From: Streptomyces sp. NBC_00377
GTDB taxonomy: Bacteria; Actinomycetota; Actinomycetes; Streptomycetales; Streptomycetaceae
Length of the DNA: 64,000 nt
Direction of reading: 5' to 3'
Assembly (NCBI RefSeq): GCF_036075115.1
Contig: NZ_CP107958.1
Coordinates: 7,068,001-7,132,000 of the forward strand
Shown here: positions 33,502-41,668 of the stretch, piece after piece
Layout: the number at the start of each line of letters is the position of its first letter
How positions within the stretch are numbered: the first letter of the stretch is position 1
Notes under the pieces: generated by a model
Told to the model about the DNA's origin: nothing
Database searches by the model: none
Seen by the model: only the letters and a program-made list of their open reading frames with translations
Program-made: the position numbers and the translations under genes

Positions 33502-34980
33502 TCAGAGCCAGCGCGCCGGATCCGACCCCCAGGGCCCCGGCGGACGCGCCCAGTCGCTCGGCCCGCCGTCGAAGGACACCGGCGGAAGGGCATGCCGCAG
33601 CCGCCCGAGAGGGCTTCCGGCCTCCGTGAGCCAGGGCTCCGCGCCGTGGCGCTCGTCGGCGCTCACCCCCGGCGCCACCGACTTGGTCATCCCTTTGCCC
33701 ACCCCTTGGTCCATCCGGACACCTACGCTCCGGAGGCCCTCGCCCTCGCCCTCGCCCTCGCCGTCGCCCTCGCCCTCACCCGCCCCGGCTCCGTCGGTGA
33801 GCCAGGCCGCCGTCCGGGCCAGCGCCAGCCGAACGGACCGGCCGCCGCCGTCGTGCGACTGCTCGGTCAGTGCCCGTAGTACGGCCGCCGCGAGGAGATA
33901 GCCGGTGCCGTGGTCGAGGGCCTGGGCGGGCAGCGCGCCGGGCCGCTCCGAGGAGCCCTCGACGGCGGCGATGCCCGTGGCCGCCTGGACCAGGCTGTCG
34001 AAGCCGCGCCGCTCGCCCCACGGTCCGTACGCGCCCCACGCCGAGACCTGCGCGACGACCAGCCCGGGCCGGCGCTCGGCCAGCGCCTCGGGCGAGAGTC
34101 CGAACCGGTCCAGGGTGCCCGGGCGATAGCCGGTGACCACGACGTCCGCCGCTGCGAGCAGCTCCTCGAAGGTGCGCCGGTCCGCCGTCAGGTCCAGCAG
34201 CGCGGAGCGCTTTCCGAAGCCCGTGTCGGCGTGCTGGTCGGGCAGTTCCGGCAGCTGGGGCGCGTCGATGCGCAGGACGTCCGCGCCCAGCAGGCCGAGG
34301 GTGCGAGTGGCGACCGGGCCGGCGAGGACCCGGGTCAGATCCAGGACGCGCAGCCCGGCGGCGGCCAGCAGTGGACCGTCCTCCAGTGGCGCGAACGTGC
34401 GTGCGCGTGCCCCGTCCACCCGGCCCCGTTCGACCAGGGGGCGAGCGGCGATCGCGGACGACTGCTCGTGCGCCGCCCATTCCTCGGGTGTACGCGAGGC
34501 GACGGCCAGGCCCCCGGCCGCGTACACCGCGTCCTCCACGTCCAGGGCCGAGCGCTGGGTGAGCGATGCCCCGACGGCTGCCGGTGCGGCGTCCTCGGGC
34601 AGGGTCAGCGCCCTGAGCAGCCGCTCCCGGTGGTGCGGGTAGTTGGCGTGGGTGCGCACCCATCCGTCGGCCGTCCGCCAGAACCGTGACAGCGGGGCGA
34701 AGGCGACCGGCGCCCGTCCGTCGATCAGCAGGTGCCGCTCGCTGAGGAAGGCGGCGGCCACCGCCGCGTCGTCCACCCGCACGCCGGGCATCCGCGCCGA
34801 ACCGGCCCGCCGCGCGCCCAGTTCGGCAGCGGCCAGCGCGCACACGCCCACGCAGGCGCGCGCCAGCTCCCGCACGGGCAGGCGCGCCGGAAGCGTGTCC
34901 TCCCGTACGACGGTCGACAGGCGCGCGAGGAGGGCGGGATCGCCGCCCAGCTCCGACCAGGCATACTTGATTCCAGTCAT
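33502..34980 (-). CDS. class III CoA-transferase family protein
   Basis: Predicted 492 aa, begins MTGIKYAWSELGGD. Residues about 195-390 form the CaiB/Frc-type core: GLRVLDLTRVLAGPVATRTLGLLGADVLRID, FGKRSALLDLTADRR, ADVVVTGYRPGTLDRFGL and HGTGYLLAAAVLRALTE, with the catalytic Asp expected near VLRIDAPQ/KRSALLDL. The N-terminal 190 residues appear to be a second, partial CoA-transferase module. A Gly/Glu hexanucleotide repeat is inserted near residue 405. It transfers CoA between organic acids; substrate unknown. A palindromic site lies before its start. Confidence 0.83.
   Translation of the reverse strand: MTGIKYAWSELGGDPALLARLSTVVREDTLPARLPVRELARACVGVCALAAAELGARRAGSARMPGVRVDDAAVAAAFLSERHLLIDGRAPVAFAPLSRFWRTADGWVRTHANYPHHRERLLRALTLPEDAAPAAVGASLTQRSALDVEDAVYAAGGLAVASRTPEEWAAHEQSSAIAARPLVERGRVDGARARTFAPLEDGPLLAAAGLRVLDLTRVLAGPVATRTLGLLGADVLRIDAPQLPELPDQHADTGFGKRSALLDLTADRRTFEELLAAADVVVTGYRPGTLDRFGLSPEALAERRPGLVVAQVSAWGAYGPWGERRGFDSLVQAATGIAAVEGSSERPGALPAQALDHGTGYLLAAAVLRALTEQSHDGGGRSVRLALARTAAWLTDGAGAGEGEGDGEGEGEGEGLRSVGVRMDQGVGKGMTKSVAPGVSADERHGAEPWLTEAGSPLGRLRHALPPVSFDGGPSDWARPPGPWGSDPARWL
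33736..33777. repeat. seven-copy GCCCTC hexanucleotide repeat in the CoA-transferase gene
   Basis: Seven consecutive six-base units, one with a single change (GCCGTC). On the coding strand they give a Gly-Glu repeat (EGEGDGEGEG). Slippage by one unit would keep the frame. It lies in a linker after the catalytic domain. Confidence 0.85.
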
Positions 34981-34990
34981 GACTGCACTA

Positions 34991-35011
34991 TGCATCATTG
35001 ATGCAATCAAT
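34991..35011 (-). promoter_or_regulatory. overlapping palindromes before the CoA-transferase start
   Basis: TGCATCATTGATGCA (34991-35005) is a perfect palindrome about a central T, and ATTGATGCAATCAAT (34997-35011) is a second one about GCA. They lie 11-31 bases before the ATG in an unusually A/T-rich stretch. They could bind a GntR- or TetR-type repressor. Confidence 0.6.
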
Positions 35012-35046
35012 ATATGGCCGGGACGTGATCGGCCGGAGGCGCAGGA

Positions 35047-35074
35047 AGGGCCGGGCGGAAGTCCGCCCGGCCCT
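35047..35074. terminator. 13-bp G/C hairpin after the subtilisin gene
   Basis: Arms AGGGCCGGGCGGA (35047-35059) and its complement (35062-35074) enclose two bases. It lies 36 bases beyond the subtilisin stop on the minus strand, and upstream of the CoA-transferase promoter. Confidence 0.75.
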
Positions 35075-35109
35075 GGAACCGCCCGTCAGGAGTGCCTGCT
35101 CGCAGGCTT

Positions 35110-36642
35110 CTACTTCACGGCACGCAGCGCGTTCACGACACCGTGGCCGAAGAAGCCGTTGACGTGCTTGCCGCCCACGCAGGTCGCGTCCACGACCCCG
35201 TCACCGTTGCCGTCGTACGGTCCGGCCGGGCACGCCGTGCTGTCGGCCTGGAGCTTGAGCAGCTCCTGGAGTTCGGCCGCGTTCGCGCGCGGGTGCGTCG
35301 ACTTCAGCAACGCGGCCACACCGGCGACGTGCGGGGACGCCATCGAGGTGCCCTGAAGGAAGCCGTACGCGTTGTTCGGCAGCGTCGACAGGATGCGGCC
35401 GTTGGCCGACGGGGTGTCCGGGATCTGGTACTTGTCGCCACCCGGAGCCGCCACGTCGACGACGCCCAGGCCGTAGCTGGAGTAGTACGACTTGGTGCCC
35501 TTGACGCCCGTCGCGCTCACCGTGACGACGCCCGGCAGCTGGGTCGGGACGTCGAAGCACTCGTGCGGGTCGACGGTCCGTTCGACCGGCGTGGAGTCGT
35601 CCGGGCTGGAGGCGTCGACCAGCGAGTCGGAGTCCAGGTCGTGGTTGGAGTTGCCCGCCGAGGCGACGTTGATCGTGCCCTTCTTCTGGGCGTACAGCTG
35701 GGCCCTGTTGACCGCGTCGACGATCGCCTTCTGGTCGGGGTCGTCCATGCAGTTGTACAGCCACGGGTCGACGTAGTAGCTGTTGTTCGTGACCTCGACG
35801 CCGTGGTCGGCGGCGAACACGAAGGCGCAGACGACGTTCTCCGGGTAGAAGAGGCCGTCCTTGGGGTCGCTCACCTTGATACCGGCGACCTTCACGCCGG
35901 GCGCGACACCCGCCACGCCGATGCCGTTGCGGGCGGCGGCGATCTCACCGGCCACATGGGTGCCGTGGTAGTCCTCGGTCGGGTTGTACGGGCGCCAGGC
36001 GCCGGGGGTGGTGTCCGCGACGCCGCCCACGCAGTTCGCCGACTGGGACGCGGAGAAGTTCGGCGCGAGGTCCGGGTGGGTGTCGTCGACCCCGGTGTCG
36101 ATGACGGCGACCGTCACCTTCTTGCTGCCGGGGTTGATCGTGGCGGCCTTGTCGGCGCCGATCGCGCGCAGGTCCCACTGGTCGGCCTCGAGCGGCTCGC
36201 TCTGGCCCGCCGCGTCGGACGCCTTCTCGACCTTCGCGGCCTCCGCCTTGGTGAGGACCTGGGCAGCCCCCTCGTCGGTGGTCCCGGCGGCGCTGAGGGG
36301 CGCCGTGCGGGTGGCGCCGGCCGACTGCACGCCGCGCACCGCGCGTATCTGCGGGCCGAAGTCGGGATTCGCCGAGTGGACGACGAGCACGCCGATCTTG
36401 TCGTAGGTCGCGACGACCGTGCCGCCGGCCTCGGTGATCGCCTGCGTCACCTTCCGGATCGTGCTGTGGTTGGCCTTCACGTTGACGACGTACGCCAGGG
36501 TTCCGGCATCGGCCGCCTGGGTGGCGGAGGTCGTCACGGGGGCCGCGGAGGCCCCCGTCGGCAGGAAGCCGAGGGAAGCGGTCAGCGACAGCACGACGGG
36601 CACCGCGAGTGCGAGGCGGCGTCTGGAAGGCAGATGAGCCAT
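35110..36642 (-). CDS. secreted subtilisin-like S8 serine protease
   Basis: Predicted 510 aa. A signal peptide (RRRLALAVPVVLSLTASLGFL, cleavage near ASA-AP at about residue 33) is followed by an inhibitor-like pro-region (to about residue 150) and a peptidase S8 domain. The catalytic triad is Asp in VAVIDTGVDD, His in YHGTHVAGEI and Ser in GTSMASPHVAG. An asparagine in SAGNSNHD forms the oxyanion hole. It is probably exported, self-processed and active outside the cell. Its transcript ends at the hairpin at 35047. Confidence 0.93.
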   Translation of the reverse strand: MAHLPSRRRLALAVPVVLSLTASLGFLPTGASAAPVTTSATQAADAGTLAYVVNVKANHSTIRKVTQAITEAGGTVVATYDKIGVLVVHSANPDFGPQIRAVRGVQSAGATRTAPLSAAGTTDEGAAQVLTKAEAAKVEKASDAAGQSEPLEADQWDLRAIGADKAATINPGSKKVTVAVIDTGVDDTHPDLAPNFSASQSANCVGGVADTTPGAWRPYNPTEDYHGTHVAGEIAAARNGIGVAGVAPGVKVAGIKVSDPKDGLFYPENVVCAFVFAADHGVEVTNNSYYVDPWLYNCMDDPDQKAIVDAVNRAQLYAQKKGTINVASAGNSNHDLDSDSLVDASSPDDSTPVERTVDPHECFDVPTQLPGVVTVSATGVKGTKSYYSSYGLGVVDVAAPGGDKYQIPDTPSANGRILSTLPNNAYGFLQGTSMASPHVAGVAALLKSTHPRANAAELQELLKLQADSTACPAGPYDGNGDGVVDATCVGGKHVNGFFGHGVVNALRAVK

Positions 36643-36954
36643 GGGGTCTCCACATCATCCGGAAAGGGGACCTGACCCGAGCACAGGTGCTGCTGGGCAG
36701 GTACATGACGGGTGGTGCTGGCCCCGAAGCTATCTCCCTGACTCACCGGCCAGCAATGACTTCCAGGCGGCGAGTTTGCCGGCCCATGACCTGACGCTGC
36801 CCCTGATCGTTGGTCATGACCTGCCGGAGGTCACTTCGACAAACCCGTCCGACGCGTTGAACCCGCCCTCGTGCGGCGCCGTGACCTTGGGCAGGGAGCG
36901 AGAGGACACTCGCCTCCTTCGCCGTCCGACCCGCGTCCGCAACGAGGAGACTTC
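36643..36954. other. divergent intergenic region, subtilisin / DUF485
   Basis: About 310 bases between divergent genes. The only clear signal is a GAGGAG ribosome site seven bases before the GTG of the DUF485 gene. Otherwise it probably carries both promoters; I see no clear hexamer pair, repeat or hairpin. Confidence 0.4.
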
Positions 36955-37311
36955 GTGGCCACCGAGACACCGCCCCCCTCGAAATCCCCAGCCCAACTCC
37001 CTGCCACCGAGGAGTTCGTCGCGGTGCAGGAGAGCGCGGAGTTCGGTGAACTGCGCAGCTCCTACCGAAACTTCGCCTTCCCGCTGACCGCCGCCTTCAT
37101 CGTCTGGTACCTGCTGTACGTCCTGCTGTCCAACTACGCGGGCGACTTCATGGGCACCAAGCTGTTCGGCAACTTCAACGTGGCCATGACCCTCGGCCTC
37201 GGCCAGTTCCTCACCACGTTCCTCATCGCCTGGTGGTACGCGAGGACCGCCGCCGCGCGGTTCGACCCCAAGGCCGAGGCGATCAAGTCCCGGATGGAGG
37301 GCGGAGCATGA
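36955..37311 (+). CDS. DUF485 membrane protein paired with an SSS symporter
   Basis: Predicted 118 aa from GTG 36955 with a GAGGAG site. An N-terminal polar tail (to residue 35) is followed by two membrane helices (AFPLTAAFIVWYLLYVLLSNY and NVAMTLGLGQFLTTFLIAWWYA) and the signature ARTAAARFDPKAEAI, typical of DUF485/YjcH. YjcH-type proteins always accompany acetate-type symporters. Its stop overlaps the symporter ATG by four bases. Confidence 0.9.
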   Translation: MATETPPPSKSPAQLPATEEFVAVQESAEFGELRSSYRNFAFPLTAAFIVWYLLYVLLSNYAGDFMGTKLFGNFNVAMTLGLGQFLTTFLIAWWYARTAAARFDPKAEAIKSRMEGGA

Positions 37312-38933
37312 GCCCCGCACAGCAGACCCTGATCGCCGCGGGTGAGGCGAGCGAGCACCGCACGCTGATCATCATCCTGTTCTCGGTGTTCGTCGCCGCG
37401 ACCCTCGTCATCACCGTCTGGGCAGGCCGCCAGACCAAGGACGCGGCCGACTTCTACGCCGGCGGCCGCCAGTTCACCGGCTTCCAGAACGGCCTCGCCG
37501 TCTCCGGCGACTACATGTCCGCCGCGTCCTTCCTCGGCATCGCGGGCGCCATCGCCCTCTTCGGCTACGACGGCTTCCTCTACTCGATCGGCTTCCTCGT
37601 CGCCTGGCTGGTCGCCCTGCTCCTGGTGGCCGAGCCGCTGCGCAACTCCGGCCGCTACACGATGGGCGACGTCCTGGCGTACCGCATGCGCCAGCGGCCC
37701 GTCCGCACGGCGGCCGGCACCTCCACCATCGTCGTCTCGATCTTCTACCTGCTGGCCCAGATGGCCGGCGCCGGCGTCCTCGTCTCGCTCCTGCTGGGCA
37801 TCACCAGCGACAGCGGCAAGATCGGCATCGTGGCGCTGGTCGGCGTGCTGATGATCGTCTACGTGACGATCGGCGGTATGAAGGGCACCACCTGGGTCCA
37901 GATGGTCAAGGCGGTCCTGCTGATCGCCGGCGCCCTCCTGCTCACCTTCCTGGTCCTGCTGAAGTTCGACTTCAACATCTCCGACCTGCTGGGCTCGGCC
38001 GCCGACAACAGCGGCAAGGGCGCGGCCTTCCTGGAGCCCGGTCTGAAGTACGGCGCCACCGGCACCACCAAGCTGGACTTCATCTCCCTCGGCATCGCCC
38101 TGGTCCTGGGCACCGCGGGCCTGCCGCACATCCTGATCCGGTTCTACACCGTGCCCACCGCCAAGGCCGCCCGGAAGTCGGTCCTGTGGGCCATCGGCCT
38201 GATCGGCGCCTTCTACCTGATGACCCTCGCCCTCGGCTTCGGCGCCGCCGCGCTGATCAAGCCGGACGAGATCACCGCCTCCAACAAGGCCGGCAACACC
38301 GCGGCGCCCCTGCTGGCCCTCCATCTCGGCGGCGTCGACTCCAGTTGGGGCGCGATCCTGCTGGCCACCATCTCGGCGGTCGCCTTCGCCACCATCCTCG
38401 CGGTGGTCGCGGGTCTCACCCTCGCCTCCTCCTCATCCTTCGCCCACGACATCTACGCCAACGTCATCAAGAGGGGGACCGCCACCGAGAAGCAGGAGAT
38501 CAACGCGGCCCGCTACGCCACCGTCGGCATCGGCGCCGTCTCCATCCTCCTGGGCGCGCTCGCCCGCGACCTGAACGTCGCCGGCCTGGTCGCCCTGGCC
38601 TTCGCGGTCGCCGCCTCCGCCAACCTCCCGACCATCCTCTACAGCCTCTTCTGGAAGCGGTTCACCACCTCCGGAGCCCTGTGGTCGATCTACGGCGGCC
38701 TGGTCACCGCGGTCGGCCTGGTGCTGTTCTCGCCGGTCGTCTCGGGCAAGCCCAGCTCGATGTTCCCGGACGTCGACTTCCACTGGTTCCCGCTGGAGAA
38801 CCCCGGCATCATCTCGATCCCGGTCGGCTTCCTGCTGGGCGTCGTGGGGACCCTGCTGTCGAAGGAGGAGCCCGACAAGGCCAAGTACGCCGAACTGGAG
38901 GTCCGCTCCCTCACCGGCACCGGAGCACACTGA
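37308..38933 (+). CDS. actP: sodium:solute symporter, acetate permease (ActP) type
   Basis: Predicted 541 aa with about 13 helices. Family features are FYAGGRQFTGFQNGLAVSGDYMSAASFLG near the start, GMKGTTWVQMVKAVLLI and GTAGLPHILIRFYTVP, all of the SSS/ActP group. It probably takes up acetate, pyruvate or another short acid with Na+ or H+. The pairing with DUF485 is the same as yjcH-actP. A strong hairpin terminator follows 24 bases after the stop. Confidence 0.9.
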   Translation: MSPAQQTLIAAGEASEHRTLIIILFSVFVAATLVITVWAGRQTKDAADFYAGGRQFTGFQNGLAVSGDYMSAASFLGIAGAIALFGYDGFLYSIGFLVAWLVALLLVAEPLRNSGRYTMGDVLAYRMRQRPVRTAAGTSTIVVSIFYLLAQMAGAGVLVSLLLGITSDSGKIGIVALVGVLMIVYVTIGGMKGTTWVQMVKAVLLIAGALLLTFLVLLKFDFNISDLLGSAADNSGKGAAFLEPGLKYGATGTTKLDFISLGIALVLGTAGLPHILIRFYTVPTAKAARKSVLWAIGLIGAFYLMTLALGFGAAALIKPDEITASNKAGNTAAPLLALHLGGVDSSWGAILLATISAVAFATILAVVAGLTLASSSSFAHDIYANVIKRGTATEKQEINAARYATVGIGAVSILLGALARDLNVAGLVALAFAVAASANLPTILYSLFWKRFTTSGALWSIYGGLVTAVGLVLFSPVVSGKPSSMFPDVDFHWFPLENPGIISIPVGFLLGVVGTLLSKEEPDKAKYAELEVRSLTGTGAH

Positions 38934-38957
38934 GCAGCCTCCGGCCACGCTCCCTTC

Positions 38958-38995
38958 ACGCGGCCGTGTCGTAGATCCCTACGACGCGGCCGCGT
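38958..38995. terminator. 17-bp hairpin terminator after the symporter
   Basis: ACGCGGCCGTGTCGTAG (38958-38974) pairs with CTACGACGCGGCCGCGT (38979-38995), one G-U pair, loop ATCC. It lies between the symporter and moaA and probably ends the DUF485/symporter operon. Confidence 0.85.
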
Positions 38996-39104
38996 CCTGC
39001 CGCACGGGATCCGGTGGGATCGGGCCCTGTCGTTGTCACCGGTGTCACGTAGGCTCGCAAGGGACGGAGAAGAACACCCGATCGCTACGAGGGAGGGGGC
39101 CCAC

Positions 39105-40094
39105 GTGCTCATCGACACCTACGGCCGAGTGGCCACCGACCTGAGGGTCTCGCTGACCGACCGGTGCAACCTGCGCTGCACCTACTGCATGCCCGAGGAG
39201 GGTTTGCAGTGGCTCGCCAAGCCCGACCTCCTCACGGACGACGAGATCGTCCGCCTGATCGGCGTGGCGGTCTCCACGCTCGGTGTCGAGGAGGTCCGCT
39301 TCACGGGCGGCGAACCCCTGCTGCGCCCGGGCCTGGTCGGCATCGTCGAGCGGGTGGCGGCCCTCGCTCCCCGCCCCCAGATGTCCCTGACGACGAACGG
39401 CATCGGCCTGCGCCGCACCGCCGCGGCCCTGAAGGCCGCGGGTCTGGACCGGGTCAACGTCTCCCTCGACACCCTCCGTCCGGACGTCTTCAAGACGCTC
39501 ACCCGCCGGGACCGGCACAAGGACGTCCTCGAAGGCCTCGAAGCCGCCCGCGAGGCCGGCCTGACCCCCGTGAAGGTCAACTCGGTCCTGATGCCGGGCC
39601 TGAACGAGGACGAAGCCCCGGATCTCCTCGCCTGGGCGGTCGAGAACGACTACGAGCTGCGCTTCATCGAACAGATGCCCCTGGACGCCCAGCACGGCTG
39701 GAAGCGCGAGGGCATGGTCACGGCCGGGGACATCCTGGCCTCCCTGCGCACCCGTTTCGACCTCACCGCGGAAGGCGAGGGGGAACGCGGCTCGGCCCCG
39801 GCCGAGCGCTGGCTGGTGGACGGCGGCCCGCACCGCGTGGGCGTCATCGCCTCCGTCACCCGCCCGTTCTGCGCCGCCTGCGACCGCACCCGCCTCACGG
39901 CCGACGGCCAGGTCCGCACCTGCCTCTTCGCCCGCGAGGAGACGGATCTGCGCGCGGCCCTGCGCTCCGGCGCACCGGACGAGGAGATAGCCCGCATCTG
40001 GCGCCTGGCGACCTGGGGCAAGAAGGCGGGCGCCGGTCTGGACGACCCGTCGTTCGTCCAGCCGGACCGCCCGATGTCGGCCATCGGCGGTTAG
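39105..40094 (+). CDS. moaA: GTP 3',8-cyclase MoaA
   Basis: Predicted 329 aa from GTG 39105, preceded by GGGAGGGGG. The radical SAM motif is CNLRCTYCMP and the C-terminal second cluster has FCAACDRTRLTADGQVRTC. The GGEP block (FTGGEPLLRPG) binds SAM. The final Gly-Gly (SAIGG) needed for MoaA activity is present. It converts GTP to the 3',8-cyclo precursor of molybdopterin. No other molybdopterin gene is adjacent. Confidence 0.94.
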   Translation: MLIDTYGRVATDLRVSLTDRCNLRCTYCMPEEGLQWLAKPDLLTDDEIVRLIGVAVSTLGVEEVRFTGGEPLLRPGLVGIVERVAALAPRPQMSLTTNGIGLRRTAAALKAAGLDRVNVSLDTLRPDVFKTLTRRDRHKDVLEGLEAAREAGLTPVKVNSVLMPGLNEDEAPDLLAWAVENDYELRFIEQMPLDAQHGWKREGMVTAGDILASLRTRFDLTAEGEGERGSAPAERWLVDGGPHRVGVIASVTRPFCAACDRTRLTADGQVRTCLFAREETDLRAALRSGAPDEEIARIWRLATWGKKAGAGLDDPSFVQPDRPMSAIGG

Positions 40095-40154
40095 GACGAG
40101 CCTGCCTGTCCGCCTGCCTTACGGGCGGGCGGACCGGTGTCGGCGACCGGCCGG

Positions 40155-40373
40155 TCAGGATGCCTCCGGTGACTCCCACTCGGTCAGCAGCACGACGTCC
40201 TTGAGGAAGCCTCGCACGCCGAGGAACTGCGAGAGATGCTCGCGGTGCTCCTCGCACGCGAGCCACGTCTTGCGCCGCTCCGGTGTATGGATCTTCGGGT
40301 TGTTCCACGCCAGTACCCAGACCGCGTCGGCACGGCAGCCCTTGGCGGAACAGATGGGGGTCTCGTCACTCAC
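40155..40373 (-). CDS. 72-aa Cys/His conserved streptomycete protein
   Basis: Predicted 72 aa from GTG 40373. It has C..C and C..H pairs (ICSAKGCRADAVWVLAWNNPKIHTPERRKTWLACEEHREHLSQFL) fitting one zinc site. The last third is LGVRGFLKDVVLLTEW. It is a conserved small protein of Streptomyces; I do not know a function. It converges on moaA, with the stops 60 bases apart. Confidence 0.8.
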   Translation of the reverse strand: MSDETPICSAKGCRADAVWVLAWNNPKIHTPERRKTWLACEEHREHLSQFLGVRGFLKDVVLLTEWESPEAS

Positions 40374-40402
40374 GCAGTCGTCTCACCACACGCACACAAA
40401 GG

Positions 40403-40450
40403 CGACGCCGAGCAGCCACGGGGGGAGCTGCCCGGCGTCGGTCCGTCGCT
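40403..40450. terminator. hairpin terminator downstream of the DUF3099 gene
   Basis: CGACGCCG A GCAGC (40403-40416) pairs with GCTGC / CGGCGTCG (40437-40450), one mismatch. It lies about 120 bases beyond the stop of the DUF3099 gene on the minus strand and 30 bases before the GTG of the next small gene on that strand. Confidence 0.6.
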
Positions 40451-40570
40451 CCGACGGGGGATGCGGAGCGCGTACGAAGTATGTCACGGCCCGCCACTCG
40501 GACGGCACTGGAACAACATGATTGATCTGAGCTTTTCCTGAGCTTGGCGCACAGTCCGCTCAGGGCCGGC

Positions 40571-40987
40571 TCATGGTTTCCGTTCGGCCGGATCGGGCGC
40601 CGGTTCCCTCCGGAAGGGTTCCGTGAAGCCCTCCTCTTGCGGAGCTCGCGGGCCGGGGTCCGGCTCCTCGTCCTGTGCGCGAGGCGGAGCGATCATGGTG
40701 CGCACCGGCACGCTCAGGAACGTGGAGGGGAGCGAGGGCACGTTCTCCCGCCCCGCGTTGGCGATCACCACCGAGACATAGGGGAGTACCACCCCCAGGA
40801 CCAATGCCACGATCGCCACGTGCCGTTCCACGTTCCACAGTGTCGCCGCGAGGATCACGGACACCGTACGGATCGACATCGAGATGATGTACCGCCGTTG
40901 CCGGCCCCGTACATCGTCCTGGAGCCCTTGACGCGCACCGGTGATCCGGAACACCTGAACGTTCCCGCCGCCGCCCTGCTTCCGCAT
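40571..40987 (-). CDS. DUF3099-like membrane protein
   Basis: Predicted 138 aa starting MRKQGGGGNVQVFRITGARQ. Two central hydrophobic helices (SIRTVSVILAATLWNVER and VAIVALVLGVVLPYVSVVIAN) are followed by a Pro-rich tail. I recall this layout as DUF3099. The GTG/ATG start is taken at 40987 because the family begins with VFRITGAR-like sequence; earlier starts add an Arg/Gly-rich tract. Function unknown. Confidence 0.7.
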   Translation of the reverse strand: MRKQGGGGNVQVFRITGARQGLQDDVRGRQRRYIISMSIRTVSVILAATLWNVERHVAIVALVLGVVLPYVSVVIANAGRENVPSLPSTFLSVPVRTMIAPPRAQDEEPDPGPRAPQEEGFTEPFRREPAPDPAERKP

Positions 40988-41232
40988 CGCATTCCACCGT
41001 CCGCCCGCATCGACCTCGCTCGGCCCCGGTCCGGCCCGCACCCGATCGGGGAGCCGCGCCCGGACACCGTCCACGGTACGCCGCGACTGCGCCGCCTTCG
41101 AGACCGGGTCGCCTCCCGTCAGGGCGAACGCTCTGCGCCGTCCCGCGTACGGCCGTACCCGACATGCGCCGTACGGCGAGCGGACCGAGACTGAGGGGCA
41201 ATGCTCACGTAGAGGTGTACGAGGAGGCGGCC

Positions 41233-41511
41233 ATGGGCTGGTTGTGGGCGATCATCGTGGGATTCGTGCTGGGTCTGATCGCGAAGGCGATCATCCCGGG
41301 CAAGCAGCACAGCCCGCTCTGGCTGACCACCATTCTCGGCATGCTGGGCGCGATCGTGGGCAACTCGATCGCCCGCGCGGCAGGGGTCGAGTCCACATCC
41401 GGGATCGACTGGAGCCGCCACGCCTTCCAGCTGATCGCCGCGATCATCCTTGTCGCCCTGGGCGACATGCTCTACATGGCGACGCTGGGCAAGAGGAAGT
41501 ACCACGCCTGA
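41233..41511 (+). CDS. GlsB/YeaQ/YmgE family stress response membrane protein
   Basis: Predicted 92 aa with three membrane helices: MGWLWAIIVGFVLGLIAKAIIPGKQ, LWLTTILGMLGAIVGNSIAR and AFQLIAAIILVALGDMLYM. A GAGGAGG site lies six bases before ATG 41233. The family is a 'transglycosylase-associated' small membrane protein induced by envelope or other stress. The precise role is unknown. Confidence 0.88.
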   Translation: MGWLWAIIVGFVLGLIAKAIIPGKQHSPLWLTTILGMLGAIVGNSIARAAGVESTSGIDWSRHAFQLIAAIILVALGDMLYMATLGKRKYHA

Positions 41512-41523
41512 GCCGGGCGCCCG

Positions 41524-41557
41524 AGAGGGGCGCGGGGAACTGCGCGACAAGCCACGG
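41524..41557. repeat. dispersed Streptomyces repeat, GGGGCGCGGGGAACTGCGCG type
   Basis: GAGGGGCGCGGGGAACTGCGCGAC then AAGCCACGG. I recognise this as a widespread intergenic Streptomyces repeat. It lies 12 bases after the GlsB-like stop and before the end of convergent tyrS. Possibly a terminator or REP-like element. Confidence 0.75.
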
Positions 41558-41668
41558 ACGAAGCCACGGCCGACGGCAATCCCGCACCACTCCCTACGCG
41601 CACCCCTCCCTACGCGCACCCCTCACGGCGCACGCTCTCCGCACCACCGCAGGGCGTGAGCGCGCCGC

